Of a DNA stretch of 64,000 nucleotides, positions 1 through 8,884 are shown one piece after another (within the stretch, counting starts at the first letter, position 1; each line of letters opens with the position of its first letter). The translations under genes and the position numbers were made by a program. Origin of the DNA: Ralstonia pickettii DTP0602 (lineage in GTDB: Bacteria > Pseudomonadota > Gammaproteobacteria > Burkholderiales > Burkholderiaceae); assembly GCA_000471925.1 (NCBI GenBank), contig CP006667.1:1488001-1552000 (forward strand), in the 5' to 3' direction. The notes beneath the pieces are model-generated. The model was not told the DNA's origin and ran no database searches. It saw only the letters and a list, made by a program, of their open reading frames with translations.

Positions 1-503
1 GCCGTACCCATGGCATGCCCTGGCTGCTGGGCCACAGCGACGGCGGGTCGATCGCACTGATCTACGCCTCCAGCTTCCCGCAGGCGGTCGACGGCATCAC
101 CGTGCTGGCGCCGCATATCGTGGTGGAAGACCTGTCCGTGCGCAGCATCGCGGCAACGCGCCAGACCTACCTGGAAACCGACCTGCGCCAGCGGCTGGCG
201 CGCCATCACGACGATGTGGAATCCGCCTTCTGGGGCTGGAACGATATCTGGCTCGACCCCGACTTCCGCCGCTGGGACCTGCGCCCGCTGCTGTCCGGTT
301 TGCAGTGCCCGGTGCTGGCCGCGCAGGGCGAAGACGACGAGTACGGCACCATGGAACAAATCGAGGGTATCCATCGATATGCCCCACAAACCACGTTGCT
401 TAAACTCGCGCGATGCGGGCATTCGCCACATCGCGACCAGCCTGGACCGTTGACGCAGGCCGCGGTTCGGCATATAAACGCATATACTTCATACTTAAAA
501 TAA
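1..503 (+). CDS. alpha/beta hydrolase, C-terminal part (5' end outside window)
   Basis: The reading frame is open from the first bases of the window, so this is the C-terminal ~167 residues of a longer protein. It carries a nucleophile elbow GHSDGG shortly after the window begins, an acid-loop region LAAQGEDDEYG, and a late His in RCGHSPHRDQP, the Ser-Asp-His order of alpha/beta hydrolases (usually 260-300 residues). The substrate cannot be told. The neighbouring ABC importer of the HAAT type starts 134 bases downstream on the same strand, so a link to uptake and hydrolysis of an organic acid or ester is possible, but this is inference. Confidence 0.85.
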   Translation, partial: RTHGMPWLLGHSDGGSIALIYASSFPQAVDGITVLAPHIVVEDLSVRSIAATRQTYLETDLRQRLARHHDDVESAFWGWNDIWLDPDFRRWDLRPLLSGLQCPVLAAQGEDDEYGTMEQIEGIHRYAPQTTLLKLARCGHSPHRDQPGPLTQAAVRHINAYTSYLK

Positions 504-637
504 TTGGGCTTCCCGCCCGTTGCGCAGGGTCCCCGGCTTGCATGGCACCGACGTGCATGCGCCGGCGCGGGTCACGGCAAGGGCAGGGGGACCGGCAACG
601 GTCCAGCGAGCCGCCGGCTTGACCACCAGGAGACATC

Positions 638-1840
638 ATGCGTCGCTTCACCTCGCGCAGGCTCGCGCCTGCCTGCCTTGCCGTCGCCACCGTGTTTGCC
701 ATGGCTGCCGCGCAAGCGCAGACCGCACCAGCTGCACCAGCCGCGCCCGGCGGCAAGATCAAGGTCGGCTTCATGCTGCCGTACACCGGCACCTACGCTG
801 CGCTCGGCACGGCCATCGAGAACGGCTTCCGCATGTACGTGACGCAGCAGGGCGGCAAGCTCGGCGGGCGCGACGTCGAGTACTTCAAGGTCGACGATGA
901 ATCCGACCCCGCCAAGGCCCCGGAAAACGCTACCAAGCTGGTCAAGCGCGACCAGGTCGACGTAGTGGTTGGCACGGTCCACTCGGGCGTGCAGATGGGC
1001 ATCGTCAAGGTGGCCAAGGAAAACAACACGCTGCTGATCATCCCCAATGCCGGCGTGGATGAAGCCACCGGTCCGCTGTGCGGCCCGAACATCTTCCGCA
1101 CCTCGTTCTCCAACTGGCAGCCGGGCTATGCGATGGGCCAGGTGCTGGGCGAGCGGGGCCTGAAGAAGGTGGTCACGCTGACCTGGAAATACGCTGCCGG
1201 CGAGCAGTCGGTGAAGGGCTTCAAGGAAGCTTTCGAGGCCAAGGGCGGCAAGGTGGTGAAGGAACTGAGCCTGCCGTTCCCCAACGTCGAGTTCCAGGCG
1301 CTGATTACCGAGGTGGCGTCGCTCAAGCCCGATGCCGTGTTCGTGTTCTTTGCTGGCGGCGGTGCGGTCAAGTTCGTCAAGGACTGGGCCGCGGCCGGGC
1401 TCAAGGACAAGATCCCGCTGTATGGCTCGGGCTTCCTCACCGATGGCACGCTGGAAGCGCAGGGCACCGCCGCGCAGGGGCTGGAAACCACGCTGCATTA
1501 TGCCGACGGCCTGACCAACCCGCGCGACAAGAACTTCCGCCTGGACTACGCCAAGGCCTACAAGCTGCAGCCCGACGTGTACGCGGTGCAGGGCTATGAC
1601 GCGGCGCAGCTGCTGGCCGCCGGTGCCACTGCGGTCAAGGGCGACATGACGCGCAAGGCGGACCTGTACAAGGCCATGGGCGCCGCTAGGATCGACAGCC
1701 CGCGGGGCGCCTTTACGCTGTCCAAGGCGCATAACCCGGTGCAGGATTTTTACCTGCGCAAGGTGGACGGGCGTGAGAACAAGATGAGCTCGGTGGCGGT
1801 GAAGGCGCTGGCTGATCCGGCGCGTGGGTGCAGGTTGTAA
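638..1840 (+). CDS. branched-chain amino acid-type ABC transporter, periplasmic binding protein
   Basis: A 400-residue periplasmic substrate-binding protein of the Leu/Ile/Val (HAAT) type. A Sec signal peptide covers about residues 1-28 (basic start, hydrophobic core, AQAQ cleavage region). The mature part opens with KIKVGFMLPYTGTYAALG, typical of Peripla_BP_6 proteins. An AGGAGA ribosome site sits just before the ATG. The permease and ATPase genes follow on the same strand after a 264-base gap that holds two hairpin repeats. The family handles amino acids, urea, short amides and aromatic acids; the adjacent hydrolase and the lack of urease genes make a simple urea role unlikely, but the ligand is not determined. 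Confidence 0.93.
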   Translation: MRRFTSRRLAPACLAVATVFAMAAAQAQTAPAAPAAPGGKIKVGFMLPYTGTYAALGTAIENGFRMYVTQQGGKLGGRDVEYFKVDDESDPAKAPENATKLVKRDQVDVVVGTVHSGVQMGIVKVAKENNTLLIIPNAGVDEATGPLCGPNIFRTSFSNWQPGYAMGQVLGERGLKKVVTLTWKYAAGEQSVKGFKEAFEAKGGKVVKELSLPFPNVEFQALITEVASLKPDAVFVFFAGGGAVKFVKDWAAAGLKDKIPLYGSGFLTDGTLEAQGTAAQGLETTLHYADGLTNPRDKNFRLDYAKAYKLQPDVYAVQGYDAAQLLAAGATAVKGDMTRKADLYKAMGAARIDSPRGAFTLSKAHNPVQDFYLRKVDGRENKMSSVAVKALADPARGCRL

Positions 1841-1872
1841 GCTGTGGGCGCCTCCGATGCCGCTGGTTTTCT

Positions 1873-1896
1873 CCCCTCTCCCGCTTGCGAGAGGGG
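1873..1896. repeat. REP-like hairpin repeat, copy 1
   Basis: CCCCTCTC (1873-1880) and GAGAGGGG (1889-1896) pair perfectly around an 8-base loop, followed by another GGGAGAG tract. It resembles dispersed C/T-rich hairpins found between genes in beta- and gamma-proteobacteria (established only in general terms). There is no T-run after it, so it is not a classical terminator. It lies just after the binding-protein gene. Confidence 0.7.
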
Positions 1897-1997
1897 CAGG
1901 GAGAGAGGCAGGCGTGTCAAAGGCTGAGGTCGGTGGGTTGGTTAACACCGTTGGCTTCGCTTGAAGTGGTTCCTTGCCAGCCCACCCCTCTCCCCAA

Positions 1998-2021
1998 CCC
2001 TCTCCCCCTGAAGGGAGAGGG
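1998..2021. repeat. REP-like hairpin repeat, copy 2 (inverted relative to copy 1)
   Basis: CCCTCTCCC (1998-2006) pairs with GGGAGAGGG (2013-2021). The reverse complement of this element reads like copy 1 at 1873 (TTCTCCCTCTCCC start, then GGGGAGAGGG), so the two copies are in opposite orientation about 125 bases apart and could also pair with each other. Together they fill most of the gap between the binding protein and the first permease gene. Confidence 0.68.
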
Positions 2022-2104
2022 AGAATACCTTGCTTAGGCTAGCCCGGGCGGCTTGGGCGCACCCAAAACCGTTGGCATCTCTGTAACCCGCTGGACCATC
2101 CCGC

Positions 2105-2971
2105 ATGGACATCGTCTCCTTCCTAATCCAATGCCTGAACAGCGTCCAGTACGGCTTGCTGCTGTTCTTGGTCGCCAGCGGCCTGACGCTGATCTTCGGC
2201 ATCATGGGCGTGATCAACCTCGCGCACGGCAGCTTCTACATGCTGGGCGCCTACCTGGCCTTCACGCTCGCCGGGCTGACCGGCAACCTGTTTATCGCCA
2301 TCCCGCTCGGCATCGTGCTGGCGGTGGCCTTCGGCTACGTGCTGGAATGGGCCTTCTTCAGCTACCTGTATGAGCGCGACCACCTGCAGCAGGTGCTGAT
2401 GACCTATGGCCTGATCCTGGTCTTCGAGGAGCTGCGCAGCATCCTGGTCGGCGACGATGTGCACGGCGTGCAGGTACCGGCGCTGCTCGACGGCGCGCTG
2501 CCGATCGGCAACGACATGACCTACCCGGTGTACCGGCTCTTTATCTCCGCCGTGTGCCTGCTGGTAGCCGGGGCGATGTACTACGTGATCCGCCGCACGC
2601 GGCTGGGCATGATGATCCGCGCCGGTGCCACCAACCGCGAGATGGTGCAGTCGCTGGGGATCAACATCACGGTGCTATACCGCTTCGTGTTCGCGCTGGG
2701 CGTGGCGCTGGCGGTGCTGGCGGGCATGATTGCGGCGCCGGTGTCGTCGGTCTATCCGGGCATGGGCTCGCAGGTGCTGATCGTGTGCTTTGTGGTGGTG
2801 GTGATCGGCGGCATCGGCTCGGTCAAGGGTGCGCTGGTGGCGTCGCTGCTGCTGGGTTTTGTCGATACCTTCGGCAAGGTGTTCTGGCAGGAGGCGGCCG
2901 GCGTGCTGATCTACCTGCTGATGGCGGTGATCCTGCTGTGGAAGCCGCAGGGGCTGTTCAAGGCAGGATGA
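2105..2971 (+). CDS. branched-chain amino acid-type ABC transporter permease (LivH type)
   Basis: A 288-residue inner-membrane permease with about eight hydrophobic segments and the LivH hallmark GLTLIFGIMGVINLAHGSFYMLGAY near residues 25-50. The C-terminal part contains the VVVIGGIGSVKGALVASLLLG segment that contacts the ATPases. It pairs with the LivM-type permease that begins one base after its stop, so translation is probably coupled. Part of a five-gene importer with the binding protein upstream and two ATPases downstream. Confidence 0.95.
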   Translation: MDIVSFLIQCLNSVQYGLLLFLVASGLTLIFGIMGVINLAHGSFYMLGAYLAFTLAGLTGNLFIAIPLGIVLAVAFGYVLEWAFFSYLYERDHLQQVLMTYGLILVFEELRSILVGDDVHGVQVPALLDGALPIGNDMTYPVYRLFISAVCLLVAGAMYYVIRRTRLGMMIRAGATNREMVQSLGINITVLYRFVFALGVALAVLAGMIAAPVSSVYPGMGSQVLIVCFVVVVIGGIGSVKGALVASLLLGFVDTFGKVFWQEAAGVLIYLLMAVILLWKPQGLFKAG

Positions 2972-2972
2972 T

Positions 2973-4067
2973 ATGAATCCGACGACATTGCCGGCGCGCC
3001 GGCCCAAACAGCGTGCCACGCTCGCCACCGCGCTTGGCTGGCTGGCAGCCTTCGCCGTGCTCGCGGTGATGCCGCTGCTGCTCACTGCGGACAGCCACAA
3101 GTTCTATATCGAGCTGCTCAGCAAGGTGATGATCATGGCGATCTTCGCGCTGTCGCTGCAGTTGCTGATCGGCTATACCGGGCTGGTCAGCCTGGGGCAT
3201 GCGGCGTACTTCGCCATGGCCGCCTACGCCACCGCGATGCTGGCGCCGGAGTCCGGCCCCGGCAACGGCTGGGTGCTGCTGGCCGGCGCGCTGGCGGCAT
3301 CGGCCGCGCTGGCGCTGGTGGTGGGCGCGCTGGTGCTGCGCACGCGCGGCGTGTATTTCATCATGGTGACGCTGGCCTTCGCGCAGATGGTGTACTTCGT
3401 CTTCCATGACACCAAGGTCGCCGGCGGCAGCGACGGCACCTATATCTACTTCCGGCCGGAATTCCCGGTGCCGGGCGAGCGACTGCTGACTGTCAACGAT
3501 CCCACCCATTTCTACTGGCTGGTGTGGCTGGGGCTGCTGGCGACGGTGGCGGTGCTGGCGCTGGTGCTGCGCTCGCGCTTCGGGCACGCGCTGGTCGGCA
3601 TCCGCCACAACGAACAGCGCATGCGCGCCGCCGGCTATGCCACCTACCGCTACCAGCTCGGCGCCTTTGTCGCGGGCGGGCTGCTGGCCGGGCTGGCGGG
3701 CTACCTGTATGCGATCCAGTTCGGCTTCGTCAATCCGGAGATCGCGTCGTGGCACCAGTCCGGCAACGCCATGCTGATGGTGATCCTGGGCGGCGTGGGC
3801 AGCCTGGCCGGGGCGGTGCTGGGGGCCTTCTCGTTCGTACTGTTGGCCGAGTGGTTCAGCACGCTGACCAAGCACTGGCAGCTGCTGATGGGCGGCTTCA
3901 TCATCGTCGCGGTGGCGCTGCTGCCGCGCGGGCTGGTCAGCCTGCCGTCGGTGCTGCGCCACGGCCGCCGCGGGCGGCGCAATGGCGATCAAGGGACCGA
4001 GGCCGACGAGGCGCCAGGCAAGGGCGGTGCCGACGGCCATCCCCGCAGCAACACGGAGGCCGCATGA
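2973..4067 (+). CDS. branched-chain amino acid-type ABC transporter permease (LivM type)
   Basis: A 364-residue LivM-type permease with about ten membrane segments. The signature LQLLIGYTGLVSLGHAAYFAMAAY lies near residues 65-90 and ILGGVGSLAGAVLGAF near residue 275. The first 15 residues are basic, and the last ~40 residues form a charged cytoplasmic tail (RHGRRGRRNGDQGTEADE) longer than in most LivM proteins. It starts one base after the LivH stop, and its last codons overlap the ATPase start in an ATGA arrangement. Confidence 0.95.
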   Translation: MNPTTLPARRPKQRATLATALGWLAAFAVLAVMPLLLTADSHKFYIELLSKVMIMAIFALSLQLLIGYTGLVSLGHAAYFAMAAYATAMLAPESGPGNGWVLLAGALAASAALALVVGALVLRTRGVYFIMVTLAFAQMVYFVFHDTKVAGGSDGTYIYFRPEFPVPGERLLTVNDPTHFYWLVWLGLLATVAVLALVLRSRFGHALVGIRHNEQRMRAAGYATYRYQLGAFVAGGLLAGLAGYLYAIQFGFVNPEIASWHQSGNAMLMVILGGVGSLAGAVLGAFSFVLLAEWFSTLTKHWQLLMGGFIIVAVALLPRGLVSLPSVLRHGRRGRRNGDQGTEADEAPGKGGADGHPRSNTEAA

Positions 4068-4834
4068 CCACGCCGGGCATCCCGATCCTGCAGGCGCAGC
4101 AGTTGACGCGGCGCTTCGGCGGCCTGACCGCCGTGGCGAACGTCGACCTGTCGCTGGCGCTGCACGAAATCCACGCCGTGATCGGCACCAACGGCGCGGG
4201 CAAGTCCACGCTGATCAACATGCTGTCGGGCGAGCTGCCGCCGTCGTCCGGCCGCCTGCACCTGAAGGGCGAGGACGTGACCGGATGGTCGCAGCCGCGG
4301 CTGGCGCGGCATGGGGTGGGGCGCAGCTACCAGCGCAACAATATCTTCCTGCCGCTGACCGTGCGCGAGAACTGCCGGCTGGCAGCGCAGTCGCGCGCGC
4401 AGCGCGCCTGGCGGCTGTGGGAAAGCGCGCAGGGCTGCCGCACCAGCGCCGCGCTGGCCGACGAGGCCATGGAGCGCGCCGGCCTGGCGCCGCTGGCGGA
4501 CCGCATCGCCAGCGACCTGGCGCACGGCCAGAAGCGCCAGCTGGAAGTGGCGATGTGCCTGGCCACGCAGCCGGTCGCGCTGCTGCTCGACGAGCCGCTG
4601 GCCGGCATGGGCGCCGAAGAGTCGGCGCGGATGCTGGCGCTGCTGCGCGGGCTGCGCGAGGGACATGCCATCCTGCTGGTCGAACACGATATGGACGCGG
4701 TGTTCTCGGTCGCCGACCGCATCACCGTGATGGTCAACGGCGCGGTGATCGCCACCGGCAGCCCGGAGGCGATCCGGGCCAACCGCGAAGTCCAGCTTGC
4801 CTACCTGGGTGAAGAAGACGAGGCCGCCGCATGA
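4064..4834 (+). CDS. branched-chain amino acid-type ABC transporter ATP-binding protein (LivG type)
   Basis: A 256-residue ATPase. Walker A is GTNGAGKST near residue 44, the Q-loop region is RSYQRNNIF, and the Walker B aspartate is in VALLLDEPLAGMG. The signature loop reads LAHGQKRQLE rather than LSGGQ, as is common in LivG proteins. The open frame extends far upstream inside livM, but the ATG at 4064 overlaps the livM stop (ATGA) and opens directly into the ATPase fold, so it is the likely start. It should pair with the LivF-type ATPase downstream. Confidence 0.95.
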   Translation: MTTPGIPILQAQQLTRRFGGLTAVANVDLSLALHEIHAVIGTNGAGKSTLINMLSGELPPSSGRLHLKGEDVTGWSQPRLARHGVGRSYQRNNIFLPLTVRENCRLAAQSRAQRAWRLWESAQGCRTSAALADEAMERAGLAPLADRIASDLAHGQKRQLEVAMCLATQPVALLLDEPLAGMGAEESARMLALLRGLREGHAILLVEHDMDAVFSVADRITVMVNGAVIATGSPEAIRANREVQLAYLGEEDEAAA

Positions 4835-5556
4835 GTACGTCAACCAGTACGCCGATGATCGAAGCCACCGGCATCCACGCCTGGTATGGCTCCAGCCATG
4901 TGCTGCGCGGCATCGACTTCACCGTCGGCGTGGGCGAGACGGTGGGGCTGCTGGGCCGCAACGGCATGGGCAAGAGCACGCTGTTGCGCACGCTGCTGGG
5001 CCACGTGCGCCAGCGCCAGGGCCGGATTGCCGTGGCCGGCCGCGACGTCTCGCGCGCACAGCCGTACGAGGTGGCGCGCCTGGGCGTGGCCTATGTGCCG
5101 GAAGGCCGCGGCATCTTCCCCAGCCTGTCGGTGCGTGAAAACCTGCTGATGGCGGCGCGCAAGGGCAGCAACGGCCGCAACGACTGGGACGAGGCGCGCG
5201 TGCTCGACCTGTTCCCGCGCCTGAAGGAGCGGCTGACCCATGGCGGCCAGCAGCTCTCGGGTGGCGAGCAGCAGATGCTCTCCATCGGGCGCGCGCTGAT
5301 GACCAACCCTGATTGCCTGGTGCTGGACGAAGCCACCGAAGGGCTGGCCCCACGCATCGTGCGCGAGATCTGGGAAGTCATCGCCACTGTGCGCGGCACC
5401 GGCATCGCCACGGTGGTGGTCGACCGCAACTTCCGCTCGGTGCTGGCGCACGCCGACCGCGCGGTGGTGCTGGAGAAGGGCCGCGTGGTGCTGGCCGGCC
5501 CGGCGGCGGATCTTGCCGGCAAGCCCGAGGCGCTGGATCGATATCTGGGCGTCTGA
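4831..5556 (+). CDS. branched-chain amino acid-type ABC transporter ATP-binding protein (LivF type)
   Basis: A 241-residue LivF-type ATPase, last gene of the importer operon. Walker A is GRNGMGKST, the LivF-typical VAYVPEGRGIFPSLSVRENL follows, then the signature LSGGEQQMLSIGRAL and Walker B CLVLDEATEGLAP. One difference from the usual LivF H-loop (VEQN) is VVDRNFRSVL, where Asp replaces the expected Glu and Arg the Gln. The ATG overlaps the upstream stop (ATGA). A weak hairpin with a T-run follows the gene. Confidence 0.95.
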   Translation: MSTSTSTPMIEATGIHAWYGSSHVLRGIDFTVGVGETVGLLGRNGMGKSTLLRTLLGHVRQRQGRIAVAGRDVSRAQPYEVARLGVAYVPEGRGIFPSLSVRENLLMAARKGSNGRNDWDEARVLDLFPRLKERLTHGGQQLSGGEQQMLSIGRALMTNPDCLVLDEATEGLAPRIVREIWEVIATVRGTGIATVVVDRNFRSVLAHADRAVVLEKGRVVLAGPAADLAGKPEALDRYLGV

Positions 5557-5558
5557 GC

Positions 5559-5586
5559 GAAAAATGCCTGATGAGGCGCTTTTGTT
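5559..5586 (+). terminator. weak terminator-like hairpin after the ABC operon
   Basis: Just after the livF stop, GCCT-gatg-AGGC is flanked by an A-run on the left and TTTT on the right. The stem is only four strong pairs plus A-U pairs, so termination may be partial. Confidence 0.4.
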
Positions 5587-5890
5587 GCCGTGCCGCAACG
5601 CCACTTGCGGGCGCAAGAACACGCAGTTTTGCGCTGCCAGGGCTTGACCATCCGCCGCTTCCCTCCCATCCTTGCGGAGTCACGAACGCGGCATCCCATT
5701 CTTCCGCAGTGGTCGATAGCGGGCAGTTCCTCTAGAATTGCGCCCGATTGTGCGATGCAATAGAACCGCCAAAGAGAACCGGAAAACGGACGCGGCGGCC
5801 CGCTCCTGGCCCCAAACTGCACGCGACGGGGCCACGGGCCGCGCCAGAGCCAACAAACTGCCGGCGAGCCGGTCGAGCAGACCCAACTTC
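5587..5890. other. intergenic region before kup
   Basis: This stretch has no convincing gene. A TAGAAT hexamer at 5733-5738 could be a -10 element for kup, but the -35 position 17 bases upstream (TGGTCG) is poor. The kup frame is open back to 5738 but that start would overlap the candidate -10. No riboswitch-like structure is recognised. Confidence 0.4.
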
Positions 5891-7792
5891 ATGACCCAAG
5901 CCACCACCACCAGCCATTATTTCGTCGAAAGTCCGAGTACACGCGCCCTGGTGCTCGGCGCGGTCGGTGTCGTCTTCGGCGACATCGGCACCAGTCCCCT
6001 GTACGCGCTCAAGGAATGCTTCAGCAAGGAACACGGCATAGCGTTCAGCCCCGACGCCGTGCTGGGCGTCATCTCGATGCTGTTCTGGGCCATGATCATC
6101 GTGGTCTCGATCAAGTACGTGGTGTTCGTGATGCGGGCCGACAACGACGGCGAAGGCGGCGTGCTGGCGCTGATGGCGCTGGTGTTGCGCACCGTTGCGC
6201 CACGCTCGGGCAAGGCCAAGGTGCTGATGATGCTGGGCATCTTCGGTGCCTGCATGTTCTATGGCGATGCCGTGATCACGCCGGCGATCTCGGTATTGTC
6301 GGCGGTGGAGGGGCTGGAGATCGCCGCGCCGCAGCTTTCGCAATTCGTGATACCGATCACGCTGGTGATCCTGGCCGCGCTGTTCCTGATCCAGCGCCAC
6401 GGCACCGCTGCGATGGGCAAGCTGTTCGGGCCGATCATGACGGCGTGGTTCCTGGCACTGGGGGCGCTGGGTATCTACAACCTGGTTCAGGCGCCCGAGA
6501 TCCTGAAGGCAGTCAACCCTTACTACGGCATCAACTTCCTGGTTGAGCATGCACTGCAGGCCTTTATCGTGCTGGGCTCGGTGTTCCTGGTGCTGACCGG
6601 GGCCGAGGCGCTGTACGTCGACATGGGCCATTTCGGCGCGCGTCCGATCCGCATCGGCTGGTTCGTGCTGGTGATGCCGTGCCTGATGCTGAACTACTTC
6701 GGCCAGGGTGCGATGCTGATGAACAACCCCGCCGGCGCCGAGAACCCGTTCTTCATGATGGTGCCCGAGCTGCTGCAGCTGCCGATGGTGCTGCTGGCCA
6801 CCTGCGCCACCGTGATCGCCTCGCAGGCGGTGATCTCGGGCGCGTTCTCGTTGACCAGCCAGGCGATCCAACTCGGCTTCGTGCCGCGCATGCGCGTGCG
6901 CTATACCTCGGCCGCCGAGATCGGCCAGATCTACCTCCCGGTGGTCAACTGGCTGCTGCTGGTGCTGGTGATCGGCGTGGTGATCTCGTTCAAGAAGTCG
7001 GAGAACCTGGCCGCGGCCTACGGCATCGCCGTCACCACCACCATGGTCATCACCACCATCCTGGCGGCGGTGTGCATGCGCAATGTGTGGAAGTGGAACC
7101 CGGCGCTGGTGGCGGTACTCGGCACCGCTTTCATCCTGGTGGACCTGGCGTTCTTCGCGGCCAACCTGCTCAAGATCGCCGAAGGCGGTTGGTTCCCGCT
7201 GCTGCTGGGCACGGCCGCGTTCTTCATGCTGATGACCTGGTATAGCGGTCGCAAGCTGCTGCGCGCGCGCAGCCTGGAAGACGGCATCCCGCTGGAGCCC
7301 TTTATCGCCGGGCTGCTGGCGCATCCGCCGCACCGGGTCGAGGGCACCGCGGTGTTCCTGACCGGCAATACCGATTCCGTGCCGGTGTCGCTGCTGCACA
7401 ACCTGAAGCACAACCGCGTGCTGCACGAGCGCGTGGTGTTCCTGAACTTCATCACGCGCGACGTGCCATACGTGGACGATGACCATCGCCTGAGCTGCAA
7501 GGATCTGGGTGGCGGCGTCTATATCCTGAAATCGGATTACGGCTTCAAGGAAACACCGGACGTGCAGAAGGTGCTGGACCTGTCCGACCGCAAGCTCAAC
7601 ATGCACTTCGAGCTGATGGAAACGTCGTTCTTTATCGCGCGCGAATCGGTGATTCCGTCCAAGCTGCCGGGCATGCCGATGTGGCGCGAGAGCCTGTTCG
7701 CCTGGATGCATCAGAATGGCGCCAAGCCTTCGGATTTCTTCCAGATCCCGGCCAACCGGGTGGTGGAACTGGGCACCAAGGTCGAGATCTGA
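5891..7792 (+). CDS. kup: Kup-family potassium uptake protein
   Basis: A 633-residue potassium:proton symporter of the inner membrane. It has the Kup opening motif [13 protein letters not shown] at residues 30-42, about twelve membrane helices up to residue ~440, and a soluble C-terminal domain of ~190 residues ending [10 protein letters not shown]. The usual family length is 620-630. An upstream in-frame ATG at 5738 would add 51 residues of arginine-rich, non-membrane sequence, so the ATG at 5891 is preferred even though no strong ribosome site is seen. It is a single-gene unit with a strong terminator behind it. Confidence 0.96.
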   Translation: MTQATTTSHYFVESPSTRALVLGAVGVVFGDIGTSPLYALKECFSKEHGIAFSPDAVLGVISMLFWAMIIVVSIKYVVFVMRADNDGEGGVLALMALVLRTVAPRSGKAKVLMMLGIFGACMFYGDAVITPAISVLSAVEGLEIAAPQLSQFVIPITLVILAALFLIQRHGTAAMGKLFGPIMTAWFLALGALGIYNLVQAPEILKAVNPYYGINFLVEHALQAFIVLGSVFLVLTGAEALYVDMGHFGARPIRIGWFVLVMPCLMLNYFGQGAMLMNNPAGAENPFFMMVPELLQLPMVLLATCATVIASQAVISGAFSLTSQAIQLGFVPRMRVRYTSAAEIGQIYLPVVNWLLLVLVIGVVISFKKSENLAAAYGIAVTTTMVITTILAAVCMRNVWKWNPALVAVLGTAFILVDLAFFAANLLKIAEGGWFPLLLGTAAFFMLMTWYSGRKLLRARSLEDGIPLEPFIAGLLAHPPHRVEGTAVFLTGNTDSVPVSLLHNLKHNRVLHERVVFLNFITRDVPYVDDDHRLSCKDLGGGVYILKSDYGFKETPDVQKVLDLSDRKLNMHFELMETSFFIARESVIPSKLPGMPMWRESLFAWMHQNGAKPSDFFQIPANRVVELGTKVEI

Positions 7793-7827
7793 GCGCGCGG
7801 GCCGGGCGCCCGCAGCCATCGACACAG

Positions 7828-7868
7828 ACCCCCGGGTGTATGCCGCCAGGTGACCCCGGGGGTTTTTC
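7828..7868 (+). terminator. rho-independent terminator of kup
   Basis: ACCCCCGGG and CCCGGGGGT form a nine-pair GC stem around a loop of about 18 bases, directly followed by TTTTTCTTT. It sits 40 bases after the kup stop and before the convergent diiron-protein gene. Confidence 0.85.
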
Positions 7869-7888
7869 TTTGCGCCTCGCTCCTGCGT

Positions 7889-8884
7889 TTATGCTGCCAT
7901 GGCAGGCGAGGGTTGGCCGCCGGCCGGCATCGCGTACATCAGCGGCGCCATCGCCGCCTGGATCCGCGCCATCTGCGTCTCGGTGACCATGTCGGTGAGC
8001 AGCTTGCCGAAGCGCGGCTCGAGCGCGCCGGTGACGATATAGGTCCAGCGGTACGCCTTCAGCACCGTCTCGGCGATCTGCGCGGCATGCTCGTGGCGGC
8101 CAGCCACCTGCACGAAGTAGGCCGCATCGGCGCTGGCCTGCGCCTGCACGATCTCGTCCATGCCGGTGACCAGCGCGATCATGTCGTCGATCGCGGCATC
8201 GCGCTCGGCGGCGTCAATGCGCGCGTCCTCGCGCAGCCATTCCAGCTCGTCCATGATGGCGTGCTGCGATTCCTCGCGCCAGTGGTACAGGAACACGTCC
8301 TTGTACAGCTCGGACAGTCCGGGCGCCGTGCCGATGCTGGCGCGGTAGTGCGCCTGCGAGAACAGCTCGAGCTGGCAGGTCATCGCCAGCACGGCCCAGT
8401 TGCGCTTGCTGAGCACGAAGGCCGCGACCTCGTTGGGGACGGCGCCGAACTGGTAGCCGGCGGGCATGTCGGCGGCCGCCAGTTGCTCGATGCGGCGGAA
8501 CAGTTCCTGGTGCTTGAGCTCGTCGTCGGTGAAACGCACCAGCGCCTCCAGCGCGGTCTGGTCGCCGAACCAGTGGTCGCGGCTTAGTTCCAGCACCTTG
8601 GCGCTGACGAAGCGCTCCACCAGCCCGAACATATTGGCGTAGGTGCGGCCCTGCACCTGGCTCAGGAAGCGCTGCTCGTCGGCAGTCAGGAAGGGCAGCT
8701 CGTCGACCAGCGACAGGCCGTCGGGCAGGAACTTCTGGGTGAGGTTGAAGGTGCGGCCCCGGATCACGTCGCGGTCGATATCCCAGCGGATGCGGCGGGA
8801 CGCGGCGATGCAGCGCGCATAGCGTTGCGTGTCGATGTGGAAGGTGGCGATGGCTTGGGTGACAGTTTGGGCAGCGGCTTGCAT
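7889..8884 (-). CDS. ferritin-like diiron protein of unknown function
   Basis: A 331-residue soluble protein. The start is the ATG at 8884, preceded by AGGAG at the right distance; the frame is open much further upstream but without a good start. The spacing of acidic and His residues fits a four-helix ferritin-like diiron site: E90, E122xxH125 (DDELKH), E173 and E205xxH208 (REESQH). Such folds include diiron oxygenases, rubrerythrin-like proteins and AurF-type N-oxygenases; it does not match ferritin or ribonucleotide reductase in length or motifs that I recognise. It stands alone, convergent to kup, with no redox partner beside it. The diiron call is from residues seen; the function is unknown. 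Confidence 0.8.
   Translation of the reverse strand: MQAAAQTVTQAIATFHIDTQRYARCIAASRRIRWDIDRDVIRGRTFNLTQKFLPDGLSLVDELPFLTADEQRFLSQVQGRTYANMFGLVERFVSAKVLELSRDHWFGDQTALEALVRFTDDELKHQELFRRIEQLAAADMPAGYQFGAVPNEVAAFVLSKRNWAVLAMTCQLELFSQAHYRASIGTAPGLSELYKDVFLYHWREESQHAIMDELEWLREDARIDAAERDAAIDDMIALVTGMDEIVQAQASADAAYFVQVAGRHEHAAQIAETVLKAYRWTYIVTGALEPRFGKLLTDMVTETQMARIQAAMAPLMYAMPAGGQPSPAMAA

Noticed and set aside
2958..4040. 360-codon frame antisense to the LivM-type permease
   Set aside because: Low-complexity Gln/His/Arg sequence typical of shadows; no ribosome site.
5732..7825. 697-codon open frame antisense to kup
   Set aside because: Its sequence is His/Gln/Asp/Arg-rich, as expected from the complement of a GC-rich membrane protein gene; it has no motif, and kup is certain.
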